This document shows, in pieces, positions 1-8,531 of a stretch of 64,000 bases of DNA. This DNA is from Solimicrobium sp043758755 (GTDB lineage Bacteria > Pseudomonadota > Gammaproteobacteria > Burkholderiales > Burkholderiaceae_D). The translations under genes and the position numbers were made by a program. Below the pieces are notes generated by a model, which was not told the DNA's origin, made no database searches, and saw only the letters and a program-made list of their open reading frames with translations. Numbering within the stretch: position 1 is the stretch's first letter; each line of letters starts with the position of its first letter. The DNA is taken from positions 116,788-180,787 of the forward strand of contig JAYVMW010000035.1 of the NCBI GenBank assembly GCA_043758755.1, in the 5' to 3' direction.

Positions 1-782
1 ACATCGTCACTGTAACGTTTTACGCGATGCACCATATCGGGCATGACGTGGCTCATAAACTGCTGAGCCTGTTCGTAAATATCGTCCGTATCGATCAGAA
101 TTTCACCGATATCAGGTTGGAAATAATCGCGAATGGCGCGGATCACTAGCGAGGATTCCTGATAAATCAGGAACGCACCGGAAGCCGATTTGTTGGCGCC
201 TTCAATGGCACGCCAGAGTTGCATCAGGTAATTCAAGTCCCATTGCAATTCATCAACATTGCGGCCGATACCGGCGGTGCGGGCGATCACGGACATGCCT
301 GACGGCAGATCCAGCTTATCCATGGTGTCGCGCAGTTCCTGACGATCTTCACCTTCAACACGGCGGGAAACACCACCACCACGCGGATTGTTCGGCATCA
401 GAACCAGATAACGGCCAGCCAGGGAAACAAAAGAAGTCAAAGCCGCGCCCTTGTTGCCGCGTTCTTCTTTTTCAACCTGAACCATAATTTCCTGGCCTTC
501 GCGCAATGCTTCTTTGATTGACGCGTTGCGGGGATCTGCACCTTCTTTGAAATAGGTGCGTGCTACTTCCTTGAATGGCAGGAAACCATGACGGTCTTCA
601 CCATAATTGACAAAGCAGGCTTCCAGGGAGGGTTCGATACGGGTGATGACGCCTTTATAAATATTGGATTTGCGTAATTCACGACCAGCGGTTTCGATAT
701 CGATATCGATAAGTTTTTGACCATCTACAATTGCCACACGCAGTTCTTCCTGTTGCGTGGCATTAAATAACATTCGTTTCAT
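1..782 (-). CDS. rne: Ribonuclease E, N-terminal part (cut by window edge)
   Basis: This is the essential endoribonuclease that starts mRNA decay and processes rRNA and tRNA precursors. About 260 N-terminal residues are visible. The protein begins MKRMLFNATQQEELRVAIVD, the typical RNase E/G start. It continues through an S1 RNA-binding segment (SNIYKGVITRIEPSLEACFVN, in pieces) into the RNase H-like and 5'-sensor region (RRVEGEDRQEL, ARTAGIGRN). The catalytic Asp residues and the C-terminal degradosome scaffold lie beyond the edge. The start at 782 is chosen because the protein aligns from its first residue with the family; a second in-frame ATG lies three codons inside. A long non-coding stretch precedes it, as expected for an autoregulated rne leader. 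Confidence 0.95.
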   Translation of the reverse strand, partial: MKRMLFNATQQEELRVAIVDGQKLIDIDIETAGRELRKSNIYKGVITRIEPSLEACFVNYGEDRHGFLPFKEVARTYFKEGADPRNASIKEALREGQEIMVQVEKEERGNKGAALTSFVSLAGRYLVLMPNNPRGGGVSRRVEGEDRQELRDTMDKLDLPSGMSVIARTAGIGRNVDELQWDLNYLMQLWRAIEGANKSASGAFLIYQESSLVIRAIRDYFQPDIGEILIDTDDIYEQAQQFMSHVMPDMVHRVKRYSDD

Positions 783-1475
783 TTAAATACTCCATGACCA
801 TTACGGCCATATCTGTGGCGCAATAACGATATCGTCTGCGCCATTTTTTACATGGGTATGCGTGGAGTAGTAATGAAGGAAAGAATTGCCGAAGCGGATT
901 GACAAAACAAGCTGACGAAAACTCGACGGCTTGCGCAATAAGCGCCGTGCCGTGGGACTTGAAGCATTACCGAGTGCACATGTCTCTGGGTTAAGTAGAC
1001 TGCAAACGAATTCGCAAAGGAATCCTGTTTTATCTACCGCGAAAATATTCGCACCACCAGGCAATGCGCAACTTAAAAAGCGTGTCAATAAATCATTCTC
1101 TGCAATGAAACGCCGGGTCGGCATCATTGATGGAATTCACGCAGGCTATCAATTCTAGTTACTTATTAATAGTGTCGAATTGAACACTTGCGCTGCACAG
1201 CCTGTAAAAATCGATAACTCTTCAATTCATCAACCGGAAAGCATACCCAAACTGAGTAACTGCTGTCCGCCAAAAAATTCTTAAATTCACAACTACAGAT
1301 AACTAAACCAAGCCACACCCTGAGCAATCATTTATGCACCGGGCAGGTACGCACACATCTTTTCAGTCAAATTTGCAAATAGGCGAGGCTGACCGACGCG
1401 CCACTGTGTAGAATGTCTTCTTTTATCTCTACACAACCAATTTAAAATAAATTGACCGCCAATTATATATTCAAA
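783..1475. promoter_or_regulatory. Divergent rne/rluC intergenic region (long rne leader)
   Basis: About 690 bases lie between the divergent starts of rne and rluC. Short open frames exist on both strands (for example 801-1127 minus and 931-1158 plus), but none shows a family-like sequence or a good ribosome site. In proteobacteria rne is preceded by a long structured leader that RNase E itself cleaves, so much of this stretch is probably rne 5' UTR plus two promoters. That role is inferred from position. A TAGAAT hexamer near 1410 could be a -10 element for rluC, but I see no well-spaced -35. Confidence 0.4.
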
Positions 1476-2486
1476 ATGAAGGACTTAGCGAAAATTAATA
1501 GCAACCTAACCGAAAACAAAGCTTCAGTTCGGGATATCCCCCCTTCATCCAGTGCAGCTCAGGTACAAATGCTGGTCATTTCAGAAGAAGATGCCGGTCA
1601 AAGAATCGACAATTTTCTTTTAAAAGTCTGCAAAGGCGTGCCAAAAAGTCATGTTTATCAGATTCTGCGTTCCGGTCAGGTCAGGGTCAACAAAGGGCGG
1701 ATCGACCAGCTTTACCGATTAAAAACAGGTGACGTGGTACGCATTCCTCCGGTGCGCATGGCCGAATCGAAACCCAATAATGCACCGAAAACGGAATTTG
1801 CAATTTTGCATGAAGACGCTCACTTGCTTATTATTGATAAGCCGAACGGGGTGGCAGTTCACGGCGGCTCCGGCGTGTCCTACGGGGTCATCGAACAATT
1901 ACGAGCATCACGACCCGACGCCAAATTTCTGGAGCTTGTGCACCGACTGGATCGTGAAACTTCCGGTATTTTAATGCTGGCCAAGAAACGTTCGGCGTTG
2001 ACAAATTTACATGAACAAATGCGCGACGGCCTCACCGACAAGCGTTATCTGACCCTGATACAGGGTGAATGGAAAAACCAACGTCAACATATTAAATTAC
2101 CCCTGCATAAATATACGGCTGCCGACGGCGAGCGCAGAGTGCGGGTTCAGGCTGACGGCATGCCCAGCCACACCGTGTTTACCATGCTGCGTCGTTATGG
2201 TGAATTCACCCTGCTGGAAGCCGAACTGAAAACCGGACGCACTCATCAGATTCGGGTGCATCTGTCCGCCAGCGGATACGCCATGGCGGGCGACGATAAA
2301 TACGGTGACTTCGCGCTGAATCGCCGGCTGCAAAAACCGGAGGGTACGCGAATTGCTTTAAAAAGAATGTTTTTGCATGCACATCAGATAACCTTTACGC
2401 ATCCGGATACCGGGCAGCCCATGACGATCAATGCCGCATTGCCCAAAGAGTGTGAACAATTTTTAAACAGTCTGTCAAAACAATAA
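1476..2486 (+). CDS. rluC: 23S rRNA pseudouridine(955/2504/2580) synthase
   Basis: RluC isomerises three uridines of 23S rRNA to pseudouridine. The 336-residue protein has an N-terminal S4 RNA-binding domain (EEDAGQRIDNFLLK, then YQILRSGQVRVNKGR, about residues 40-90). The RluA-family catalytic domain follows, with the motif HRLDRETSGILML holding the catalytic Asp, and later KTGRTHQIRVHL. Gene order rne, then rluC divergently, then a HAD phosphatase is the usual proteobacterial arrangement. A TTG at 1452 is also in frame, but the ATG at 1476 (MKDLAKINSN) is preferred; an ATG at 1569 just before the S4 domain is a further possibility. Confidence 0.93.
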   Translation: MKDLAKINSNLTENKASVRDIPPSSSAAQVQMLVISEEDAGQRIDNFLLKVCKGVPKSHVYQILRSGQVRVNKGRIDQLYRLKTGDVVRIPPVRMAESKPNNAPKTEFAILHEDAHLLIIDKPNGVAVHGGSGVSYGVIEQLRASRPDAKFLELVHRLDRETSGILMLAKKRSALTNLHEQMRDGLTDKRYLTLIQGEWKNQRQHIKLPLHKYTAADGERRVRVQADGMPSHTVFTMLRRYGEFTLLEAELKTGRTHQIRVHLSASGYAMAGDDKYGDFALNRRLQKPEGTRIALKRMFLHAHQITFTHPDTGQPMTINAALPKECEQFLNSLSKQ

Positions 2487-2512
2487 AATTTGATTTGGGA
2501 AGATAGCTACTT

Positions 2513-3172
2513 ATGGCCAAAAGAAAATATGACTTCATCGTTTTTGACTGGGACGGCACCCTGATGGACAGCACCAAAACCATCATCAGTTGCATCCAGT
2601 CTGCCGCGCGTGACCTGGGCTTGCCGGTACCGAGCGTCAAGAATGCATCGCATGTCATTGGACTCGGTATGCTCGATGCCATGAAAGCCGCCATGCCTGA
2701 TGTCGATCCCCAGTTTTACCCCAAAATCATTGAGCGCTACCGTCAGCATTACTTCAATCAGGATAATGATCTGGTGCTGTTTGACGGCGTGCAGGAGATG
2801 CTCACAGACCTGTCACAGCAGGGATATTTTCTGGCAGTCGCCACAGGGAAAAGCCGGGTCGGCCTCAATCGCGCATTGAACGCCAGCAAATTGCTGACCC
2901 TGTTTGATGCCACGCGCTGTGCCGATGAAACTTTTTCCAAACCACATCCGGCCATGCTGCAGGAACTGACCCGCGAACTCGGTCAGGACATGCACCGTAC
3001 CGTCATGATCGGCGACACGACCCATGACCTGCAGATGGCGTCCAATGCCGGTGCCGAAGCGATCGGTGTCAATTATGGTGCGCATGACCATCAGGATTTG
3101 CTGAATTTAAATCCGGTCTATATTGCCGATAACATCGCCAGCCTGCATCAGTGGCTCAATGACAATGGGTGA
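2513..3172 (+). CDS. HAD-IA family phosphatase (Gph/YcdU-like)
   Basis: This is a 219-residue haloacid-dehalogenase superfamily phosphatase. Motif I is FDWDGTLMDS, with the nucleophile Asp. Motif II lies near AVATGKSR (Ser/Thr-type), the motif III Lys near FSKPHPAML, and motif IV is MIGDTTHDLQMA. The cap domain is the small helical type of phosphoglycolate phosphatase relatives. The substrate cannot be told from sequence; phosphoglycolate or a sugar phosphate is likely. It starts 26 bases after rluC and overlaps the next gene by a few bases, so the three probably form one operon. Confidence 0.85.
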   Translation: MAKRKYDFIVFDWDGTLMDSTKTIISCIQSAARDLGLPVPSVKNASHVIGLGMLDAMKAAMPDVDPQFYPKIIERYRQHYFNQDNDLVLFDGVQEMLTDLSQQGYFLAVATGKSRVGLNRALNASKLLTLFDATRCADETFSKPHPAMLQELTRELGQDMHRTVMIGDTTHDLQMASNAGAEAIGVNYGAHDHQDLLNLNPVYIADNIASLHQWLNDNG

Positions 3173-3536
3173 TTCACCTGTTCTGATCTGCGCTGCTGAC
3201 GATGTCGTCGAAGGCGGCAAGGGAATCCGTTTTCCGGTCAGCGCCGGTGATGAATTGACAACCGGATTTGTAGTCCGATATGGCGGTGTGGTGCACGCCT
3301 ATCTGAACCGCTGCGCGCATGTACCAATAGAACTTGACTGGAATCCCGGGGAATTTTTTGAAGGCAGCGGTTTGTATCTGATGTGCTCAACGCATGGCGC
3401 AATTTATGAACCGGATACCGGTCATTGCAGCGGTGGTCCGTGTCGCGGCGGAAGATTGCGGCCCATTACCGTGATTGAGAAGGAAAGCCAGGTTTTCTGG
3501 CAACCTGATAATTACGTCAAACCTGTCGAGGCCTGA
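3159..3536 (+). CDS. Rieske [2Fe-2S] ferredoxin-like protein
   Basis: This small (125-residue) protein has one Rieske cluster site: CAH (CxH) and, about 30 residues on, CSTH (CxxH), ending in a GPCRGGRLRP segment. There is no signal peptide or membrane helix, so it is a soluble cytoplasmic Rieske protein like those that follow rluC and a HAD phosphatase in other Burkholderiales. Its partner is unknown. The start at 3159 (MTMGDS) overlaps the 3' end of the phosphatase gene, which suggests translational coupling; an ATG at 3165 is an equal alternative. A longer in-frame start at 3123 would lie deep in the upstream gene and is less likely. Confidence 0.85.
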   Translation: MTMGDSPVLICAADDVVEGGKGIRFPVSAGDELTTGFVVRYGGVVHAYLNRCAHVPIELDWNPGEFFEGSGLYLMCSTHGAIYEPDTGHCSGGPCRGGRLRPITVIEKESQVFWQPDNYVKPVEA

Positions 3537-4007
3537 TCAATTTTTTTTAATCGAATTGCCTGATAGATTTTTCAAAAACACCTGCACTGCCCATAGTTTT
3601 TATTGTCTTGAACTGTCTCGGTCTGGTGGACTATATTGGAACTCAGGTTAAACAACAAGAAGGGGGCCATTATTCAAACAACTCCTTATATATTACACAA
3701 TCAAATCTGCACTCTGGTCGTTGTAGTTTAAAGTAAGCATTGAAGTTGGCCATGTAATCAGTACACCAGTTGCAGATGCTCTTTATGAAATCTATTTAAA
3801 AAATTTACCTGTCTTAATTGATGCAGGATTGAGGAATCTCGGATTTCTCGCCATATTACCGGTAGTGGAATTGAAGTTGAACAAATGCAGGACCAAAAGC
3901 GGTGGTGCAATGCCACCGCTTTTCTATTGTGCGGACGGAATGGGCGCACAATTAAAAGCCACCAAATGACTTTTCTTTTTCCATTTACGCTAGATCAATG
4001 CTGTCTG
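3537..4007. other. Gene-poor stretch with possible decayed reading frame
   Basis: No convincing gene is seen. In one plus frame 3730-3963 reads as a plausible protein stretch (SIEVGHVISTPVADALYEI, later PVLIDAGLRNLGFLA) that begins after a TAG and has no ATG start, and it runs through the terminator hairpin at 3895-3923. This may be chance or a decayed gene; I cannot assign it to a family. The terminator suggests that something upstream is, or once was, transcribed here independently of the Rieske gene, which ends 360 bases earlier. Confidence 0.3.
3895..3923. terminator. Rho-independent terminator (bidirectional)
   Basis: A perfect 11-bp stem, AAAAGCGGTGG with CCACCGCTTTT, is closed by a 7-base loop. 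The A and T tracts make it usable on both strands. It lies between the Rieske gene and the ccoI region. Confidence 0.75.
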
Positions 4008-4277
4008 ATGCAGTTCTGCTATCATCAGCCAATAATTCCCCCTTGCCAGAGCCAGATCCAATTGTTTAATTTTAAATTGTTCACTCGTCCTGAATCGGTC
4101 ACCTGCTACCACTGCGGCGAGCGCGTGGCCGTGCGCAACGTGGTTAAAATGGAATTTGACGGTGTGGAGCGCGATCTGTGCTGTCATGGCTGCGAGGCCG
4201 TACTGATGCTCGTGCTAGCCAACGGACTGACCAGCGATTATCTGAATGAAAAAGCCAGTGCGCAATTAACCCAATAA
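4008..4277 (+). CDS. CcoI/FixI N-terminal metal-binding domain on its own ORF
   Basis: The C-terminal 60 residues (CYHCGERV, then CCHGCEAVLMLVLANGL) match the Cys-rich domain usually found at the very N-terminus of the cbb3-oxidase copper ATPase CcoI (the PF12156-type domain). Here it ends at a TAA at 4275. A second in-frame TAA follows at 4284, and then the ATG of the ATPase proper at 4287, all in the same frame. So the domain is separated from its ATPase by two stop codons and ten bases. The start is uncertain: ATG 4008 gives 89 residues, and TTG 4062 would give a 71-residue domain. It may be a true split gene or a recent nonsense lesion. Confidence 0.6.
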   Translation: MQFCYHQPIIPPCQSQIQLFNFKLFTRPESVTCYHCGERVAVRNVVKMEFDGVERDLCCHGCEAVLMLVLANGLTSDYLNEKASAQLTQ

Positions 4278-4286
4278 TTTTTCTAA

Positions 4287-6482
4287 ATGAATCTAACTGA
4301 CCTGTCACCGGAAATCAGCGAGCCCAATCAAAGCGAAAAGATTAGCCTGAATGGAATGCGTTGTGCCGCCTGTGCGCAGTTGATCGAATTTCGTCTGAAG
4401 CAATTAAAAGGGGTGAGCAAGGTCAGCATGAATTATGCAGGTCACCGGGTTGATGTCAGCTGGCAGTCCGACATCATTACCCTGCATAAAATTATTGATG
4501 CGGTCCAGGACCTCGGCTACGCCGCGCTGCCCGAGGGTGGCCAGAAGCTGCTGGAAAAAAAACAGAAAGCCGATATCTGGCGTCTGTTCGTTGCTGCCTT
4601 CGCGATGATGCAGGTCATGATGTACGCATTTCCTTCCTATATACAGCCACATCCGGAAGCAGGCGGCGACCTGACGCCCGACATCGATCACCTGTTGAAA
4701 CTGGCCTGTTTCGCTCTCGCGATTCCGGTGCTGCTGTTTTCTTCCATGCCGTTTTTCAGGTCAGCCTGGCGCGATATAAAAAACCGCCATATCGGCATGG
4801 ATGTACCGGTTTCCACCGGCATACTGGCCACCTTTTTCATGAGTACCTGGGCCACCTTCAGCGGCGGCCATGTCTATTTTGATTCGATGATCATGTTTGT
4901 CTGTCTGCTTTTGGCCGGACGCATGATTGAACAGCGCGTACACGAAAAGAGCACCGCGGCGCTGCGCAGCCTGACCCAGTTGACTCCCACGTTCGCTCAG
5001 TTCCTGCCGGACTATCCGACCAGTCGCACTGCAGTCCAGATCGAAGCGCAACAATTGCGTATCGGTGACTGCGTGCTGATTCCACCTGGAGCACAGATTC
5101 CAGCCGATGGCGTCGTCGTGGAAGGCAGCAGTGAATGCGACGAATCATGGATGAGCGGCGAATCCAGGCCGCAGGCCAAGCAGATCAATTCCAGCCTGAT
5201 CGGCGGCGCGATCAATATCAGCAGTCCGCTCATCATGCGCGCCCAGCAGGTGGCCGAGGCCACCCGGTTTGCGAGTCTGATTCGCATGATGGAATCGGCC
5301 AGCAATGAAAAACCGCCGCTGGTGGCGCTGGCCGACCGGCACGCCAGCCAGTTCCTGACCATCATCATGCTGCTCTCGGTTATTACAGGACTGGTCTGGT
5401 GGCAGATCGACCCGGATCGGGCAATCTGGATTGCCATTACCGTGCTGGTAGTCACCTGCCCCTGCGCGCTGTCGCTTGCCACGCCGGGAGTCATGTCCGC
5501 CGTTATCGGCCTGCTGGCCAAACGCGGCGTGCTGGTTGCGAAAGGTTCTGCTATTGAAGGCCTGGCTCGGGCCGAGCATATCGTGTTCGACAAAACCGGC
5601 ACGCTCACCGAAGGCAAACTCAACGTCAGTGCCAGGCAAATATCGAGACCGGACGACCTGGCACCCTGCGCGGCGATGGCTGCGCATTCACTGCATCCGG
5701 TATCGAAGGCACTGGCCAGCGCACTGGGCGAAGGTGAAATACGCTGCACCGATCTGGTTGAAGTGGCAGGGCAAGGTTTACAGGCCCGCCATCTGGGAAA
5801 AACTTACCGCCTGGGCCGTCTGACGTTTGTGCAGCAACTGTGCGCAAACGGGTTTCCGACTGAGCCATTGTCACCCGAATTTTCCAATTCCAGCCTGTGT
5901 GCCTTCGGTGATGAAGACGGACTGATCGCCCTGTTCGCGCTCAACGATATCCTGCGCGCCGACGCGCTGCAGATGGCGCAGCAACTCAAGGCCATGGGTA
6001 AGCAGCTGCATATCCTGTCCGGTGACAGCGCAAGTGTGGTGCAGCATATCGCCGCGCAATTGCAGCTCGATCATGCAACCGGCAATATGAGTCCCCAGGA
6101 AAAATATCTGGCGATCCAGGCCATGCAAAAAAACGGTGCGAAAGTGGCGATGATCGGCGACGGCATGAATGACGGACCGGGGCTGTCGATTGCCGATGTT
6201 TCGATTGCGATGGGTCAGGGAGCGCCGATTACCCAGGCGCGCAGCGATGTGCTGCTGCTGTCCAATCGCTTGCCGGATCTGGCGTTTGCCGTGCAGATGT
6301 GTCAGCGTTCATTGCGTCTGATCAAAGAGAACCTGGCCTGGGCGGTCGGCTATAATCTGCTCGCCATTCCGGCGGCCATGACCGGCTATATTCAACCCTG
6401 GCACGCCGCAATCGGCATGTCGCTCAGTGCCTTGATCGTGGTATGCAATTCGCTGCGACTGCTGCTTACCAAAAAGGCTTAG
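4287..6482 (+). CDS. ccoI: Copper-translocating P-type ATPase for cbb3 oxidase assembly
   Basis: CcoI exports copper across the inner membrane for the assembly of cbb3-type cytochrome oxidase. The 731-residue protein has an HMA domain with GMRCAACAQ (CxxC) near residue 25, eight expected membrane helices, the actuator loop SGES (for TGES), the ion-site motif CPC in VTCPCALSLATP, the phosphorylation site DKTGTLTEG, the HP motif HSLHP, and GDGMNDGP. Its usual N-terminal Cys-rich domain is encoded by the preceding ORF in the same frame, behind two stops. It is followed 8 bases later by ccoS. The structural genes ccoNOP are not in the window. Confidence 0.93.
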   Translation: MNLTDLSPEISEPNQSEKISLNGMRCAACAQLIEFRLKQLKGVSKVSMNYAGHRVDVSWQSDIITLHKIIDAVQDLGYAALPEGGQKLLEKKQKADIWRLFVAAFAMMQVMMYAFPSYIQPHPEAGGDLTPDIDHLLKLACFALAIPVLLFSSMPFFRSAWRDIKNRHIGMDVPVSTGILATFFMSTWATFSGGHVYFDSMIMFVCLLLAGRMIEQRVHEKSTAALRSLTQLTPTFAQFLPDYPTSRTAVQIEAQQLRIGDCVLIPPGAQIPADGVVVEGSSECDESWMSGESRPQAKQINSSLIGGAINISSPLIMRAQQVAEATRFASLIRMMESASNEKPPLVALADRHASQFLTIIMLLSVITGLVWWQIDPDRAIWIAITVLVVTCPCALSLATPGVMSAVIGLLAKRGVLVAKGSAIEGLARAEHIVFDKTGTLTEGKLNVSARQISRPDDLAPCAAMAAHSLHPVSKALASALGEGEIRCTDLVEVAGQGLQARHLGKTYRLGRLTFVQQLCANGFPTEPLSPEFSNSSLCAFGDEDGLIALFALNDILRADALQMAQQLKAMGKQLHILSGDSASVVQHIAAQLQLDHATGNMSPQEKYLAIQAMQKNGAKVAMIGDGMNDGPGLSIADVSIAMGQGAPITQARSDVLLLSNRLPDLAFAVQMCQRSLRLIKENLAWAVGYNLLAIPAAMTGYIQPWHAAIGMSLSALIVVCNSLRLLLTKKA

Positions 6483-6490
6483 ATCACTCC

Positions 6491-6685
6491 GTGGAAATTC
6501 TTTATTTACTCATCCCTGTGAGCATCGTTCTGGTGTTTGTCATTGGCGCGATATTCTGGTGGGCGCTCAACAATCAGCAGTTTGACTCACTCGATGAAGA
6601 GGCCAACCGGATTTTTCTGGAGGATGACCTTCCAACAGCTAAGCCATCAGTTCCAGTGCCAGACGCAAAAAATCCTGATCAGTAA
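6491..6685 (+). CDS. ccoS: Cbb3-type cytochrome oxidase assembly protein CcoS
   Basis: CcoS is a 64-residue single-helix membrane protein needed for cofactor insertion into cbb3 oxidase. It begins MEILYLLIPVSIVLVF and contains the family signature GAIFWWALNNQQFDSLDEEA. The GTG at 6491 is chosen as start because it gives the exact family N-terminus; the frame is open upstream into ccoI. The 3' end overlaps the convergent mnmH gene by 47 bp. Confidence 0.92.
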   Translation: MEILYLLIPVSIVLVFVIGAIFWWALNNQQFDSLDEEANRIFLEDDLPTAKPSVPVPDAKNPDQ

Positions 6686-7694
6686 TACCGCTCAGGTGCA
6701 GCACCGGCGCGACATCGAGTTGCGGAAAATTACGTCCGATTGAACGCAGATAGGCCGGATCATAATGGTCCACCAGCAATTCGCGCACCAGCAACTCCAG
6801 ACTGTTCTGATCGACCAGGTCCTGCCAATGGCGGATCTTGTCTTTGCCATACAGGGCTGTCAGATAATGCAGCCGCTTCATCAGCTCGCCGGGCTGATCA
6901 ACAAAATAAACATACTCCTGCATCAGCAGTGCCACACGCAGGTCTAGCGCGCCCTGAAGGTGAATACAATCGGCATCACGTATGCGGTCAATGAGCGCGG
7001 CAGGCACGCGCAGGTTGCCGACTTTTTTGCTTTCTGATTCCACATACACCACCTTGGCCGGATCAAAATGGCGCAGGGTATTCCAGATTGCACTTTCAAA
7101 GAATTTTTGCGAAGGCTGCAGTTCACCCGGCATTTCGCCCAGCACTGAACCACGATGCACTGCAAGCTGCTCCAGATCCAGCACCTGTGCACCACTGGCC
7201 TGCAACGCCTGCAATAAACGGCTTTTGCCACTGCCGGTAGTGCCGCAGATCACACGGTAGCGAAAGCGGCCCACCAGAGCGGGCATTTCGTCATTGATAT
7301 GCTGGCGAAACGCTTTATACCCGCCGTCGAGCTGCACCACCGGCCAACCGATTTTGGCCAGGATCAAGGCCATGGAGCCGCTGCGATTACCACCACGCCA
7401 GCAGTAAATCAACGGTTTCCAGTCGCGCGGATGGGACAGGAATTGTTGCTCGATATGCGTGGCAATATTTTTTGCCACCAGCGCAGCCCCCACCTTTTTG
7501 GCTTCAAAGGCGTTGACCTGTTTATACATGGTGCCGATCTTGATCCGCTCTTCATTGTCCAGCACCGGGCAATTGATCGCACCCGGAATATGGTCAAGCG
7601 CGAATTCAGCCGGACTGCGCACGTCTATGATCTGATCGAACAGTTCGAGCTGATCAACGATTTCGGCAAAGGACAGCAGTGCGGGATATTTCAT
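6639..7694 (-). CDS. mnmH: tRNA 2-selenouridine synthase
   Basis: MnmH (SelU/YbbB) replaces the sulfur of 2-thiouridine at the wobble position of Lys, Glu and Gln tRNAs with selenium, through a geranylated intermediate. The 351-residue protein has an N-terminal rhodanese domain (IDVRSPAEFALDHIPGA; catalytic Cys in YCWRGGNRSGS) and a P-loop domain (CGTTGSGKSRLLQAL) near residue 150. No selD is present here, so whether selenophosphate is available is unknown. It lies 6 bases downstream of trmB, so both tRNA-modification genes are probably co-transcribed. Confidence 0.93.
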   Translation of the reverse strand: MKYPALLSFAEIVDQLELFDQIIDVRSPAEFALDHIPGAINCPVLDNEERIKIGTMYKQVNAFEAKKVGAALVAKNIATHIEQQFLSHPRDWKPLIYCWRGGNRSGSMALILAKIGWPVVQLDGGYKAFRQHINDEMPALVGRFRYRVICGTTGSGKSRLLQALQASGAQVLDLEQLAVHRGSVLGEMPGELQPSQKFFESAIWNTLRHFDPAKVVYVESESKKVGNLRVPAALIDRIRDADCIHLQGALDLRVALLMQEYVYFVDQPGELMKRLHYLTALYGKDKIRHWQDLVDQNSLELLVRELLVDHYDPAYLRSIGRNFPQLDVAPVLHLSGITDQDFLRLALELMA

Positions 7695-7700
7695 TGCATT

Positions 7701-8447
7701 TTATTTTTTTAAGAACACCACATCCCAGACGCCATGTCCGAGTTTCAGGCCGCGATTCTCAAACTTGGTCACGGGGCGGTAAGTCGGGCGCGCTGCGAAG
7801 CCCAGAGCGCTGTTTTTCAATGCCGGCTCAGCACCCAGCACGTCGAGCATCTGATGAGCATATTCTTCCCAGTCGGTCGCGCAATGCAGATAACCGCCCG
7901 GCTTCAGACGCGAGGTAATCAGCTGCACCATCGGAGCCTGAATCAGACGGCGTTTGTTGTGACGCGCCTTGTGCCAGGGATCGGGAAAAAACACATGCAC
8001 ACCGGCCAGCGACTCCGGCGCAATCATGTGAGTCAGCACTTCATAGGCATCATGCTGAATGATGCGCTGGTTGTTCAGCTGCTGCTCACCGATCAGTTTG
8101 AGCAGACTGCCCACGCCCGGGGTATGCACTTCAACGCCGATAAAATTTTTGTCCGGCATGCCGGCTGAAATCGTGGCACTGGTTTCACCCATGCCAAACC
8201 CGATCTCAAAAATGGTGGGTGCAATGCGGCCGAAGACGCTATCGATATCCAGCACGGCCTTTTGATAGGGAATGCAGAATTGCCCGGAGAGTTCTTCCAG
8301 CGCGCGCGCCTGACCCGAGGAAACCCGACCGGCACGCGTGACAAAGCTGCGGATTCGGTGTTCGCTCGGGTCATAAAACATGGGTTTTGTGGTGCTTGAC
8401 TGGTTTTGATCGGGCAGATGTTCCGAATCAGTTTTTTTGGATGACAT
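7701..8447 (-). CDS. trmB: tRNA (guanine(46)-N7)-methyltransferase
   Basis: TrmB uses SAM to make m7G46 in the tRNA variable loop. In the 248-residue protein the SAM site is FEIGFGMGETSATIS. It is followed by NFIGVEVHTPGVGSLL, the motif FFPDPWHKARHNKRRLIQ that is diagnostic of the family, and a C-terminal TKFENRGLKLGHGVWD. The first 20 residues form a polar extension. It is the first gene of the trmB-mnmH pair. Confidence 0.96.
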   Translation of the reverse strand: MSSKKTDSEHLPDQNQSSTTKPMFYDPSEHRIRSFVTRAGRVSSGQARALEELSGQFCIPYQKAVLDIDSVFGRIAPTIFEIGFGMGETSATISAGMPDKNFIGVEVHTPGVGSLLKLIGEQQLNNQRIIQHDAYEVLTHMIAPESLAGVHVFFPDPWHKARHNKRRLIQAPMVQLITSRLKPGGYLHCATDWEEYAHQMLDVLGAEPALKNSALGFAARPTYRPVTKFENRGLKLGHGVWDVVFLKK

Positions 8448-8531
8448 ACAGGGACTTTTCGCGGAAATTCAATGGAGTAAAGCTGGGAAGCGGATTTTAG
8501 CCCATAAGTGCGCCGGCAGGTATAAAACCCC

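Noticed and set aside
801..1158. Two overlapping opposite-strand ORFs in the rne leader
   Set aside because: No start context or family features; position fits an untranslated leader.
3974..4000. FNR/ANR-like box upstream of the ccoI region (TTACG-N4-ATCAA)
   Set aside because: Only one half matches TTGAT-N4-ATCAA, so the resemblance is too weak.
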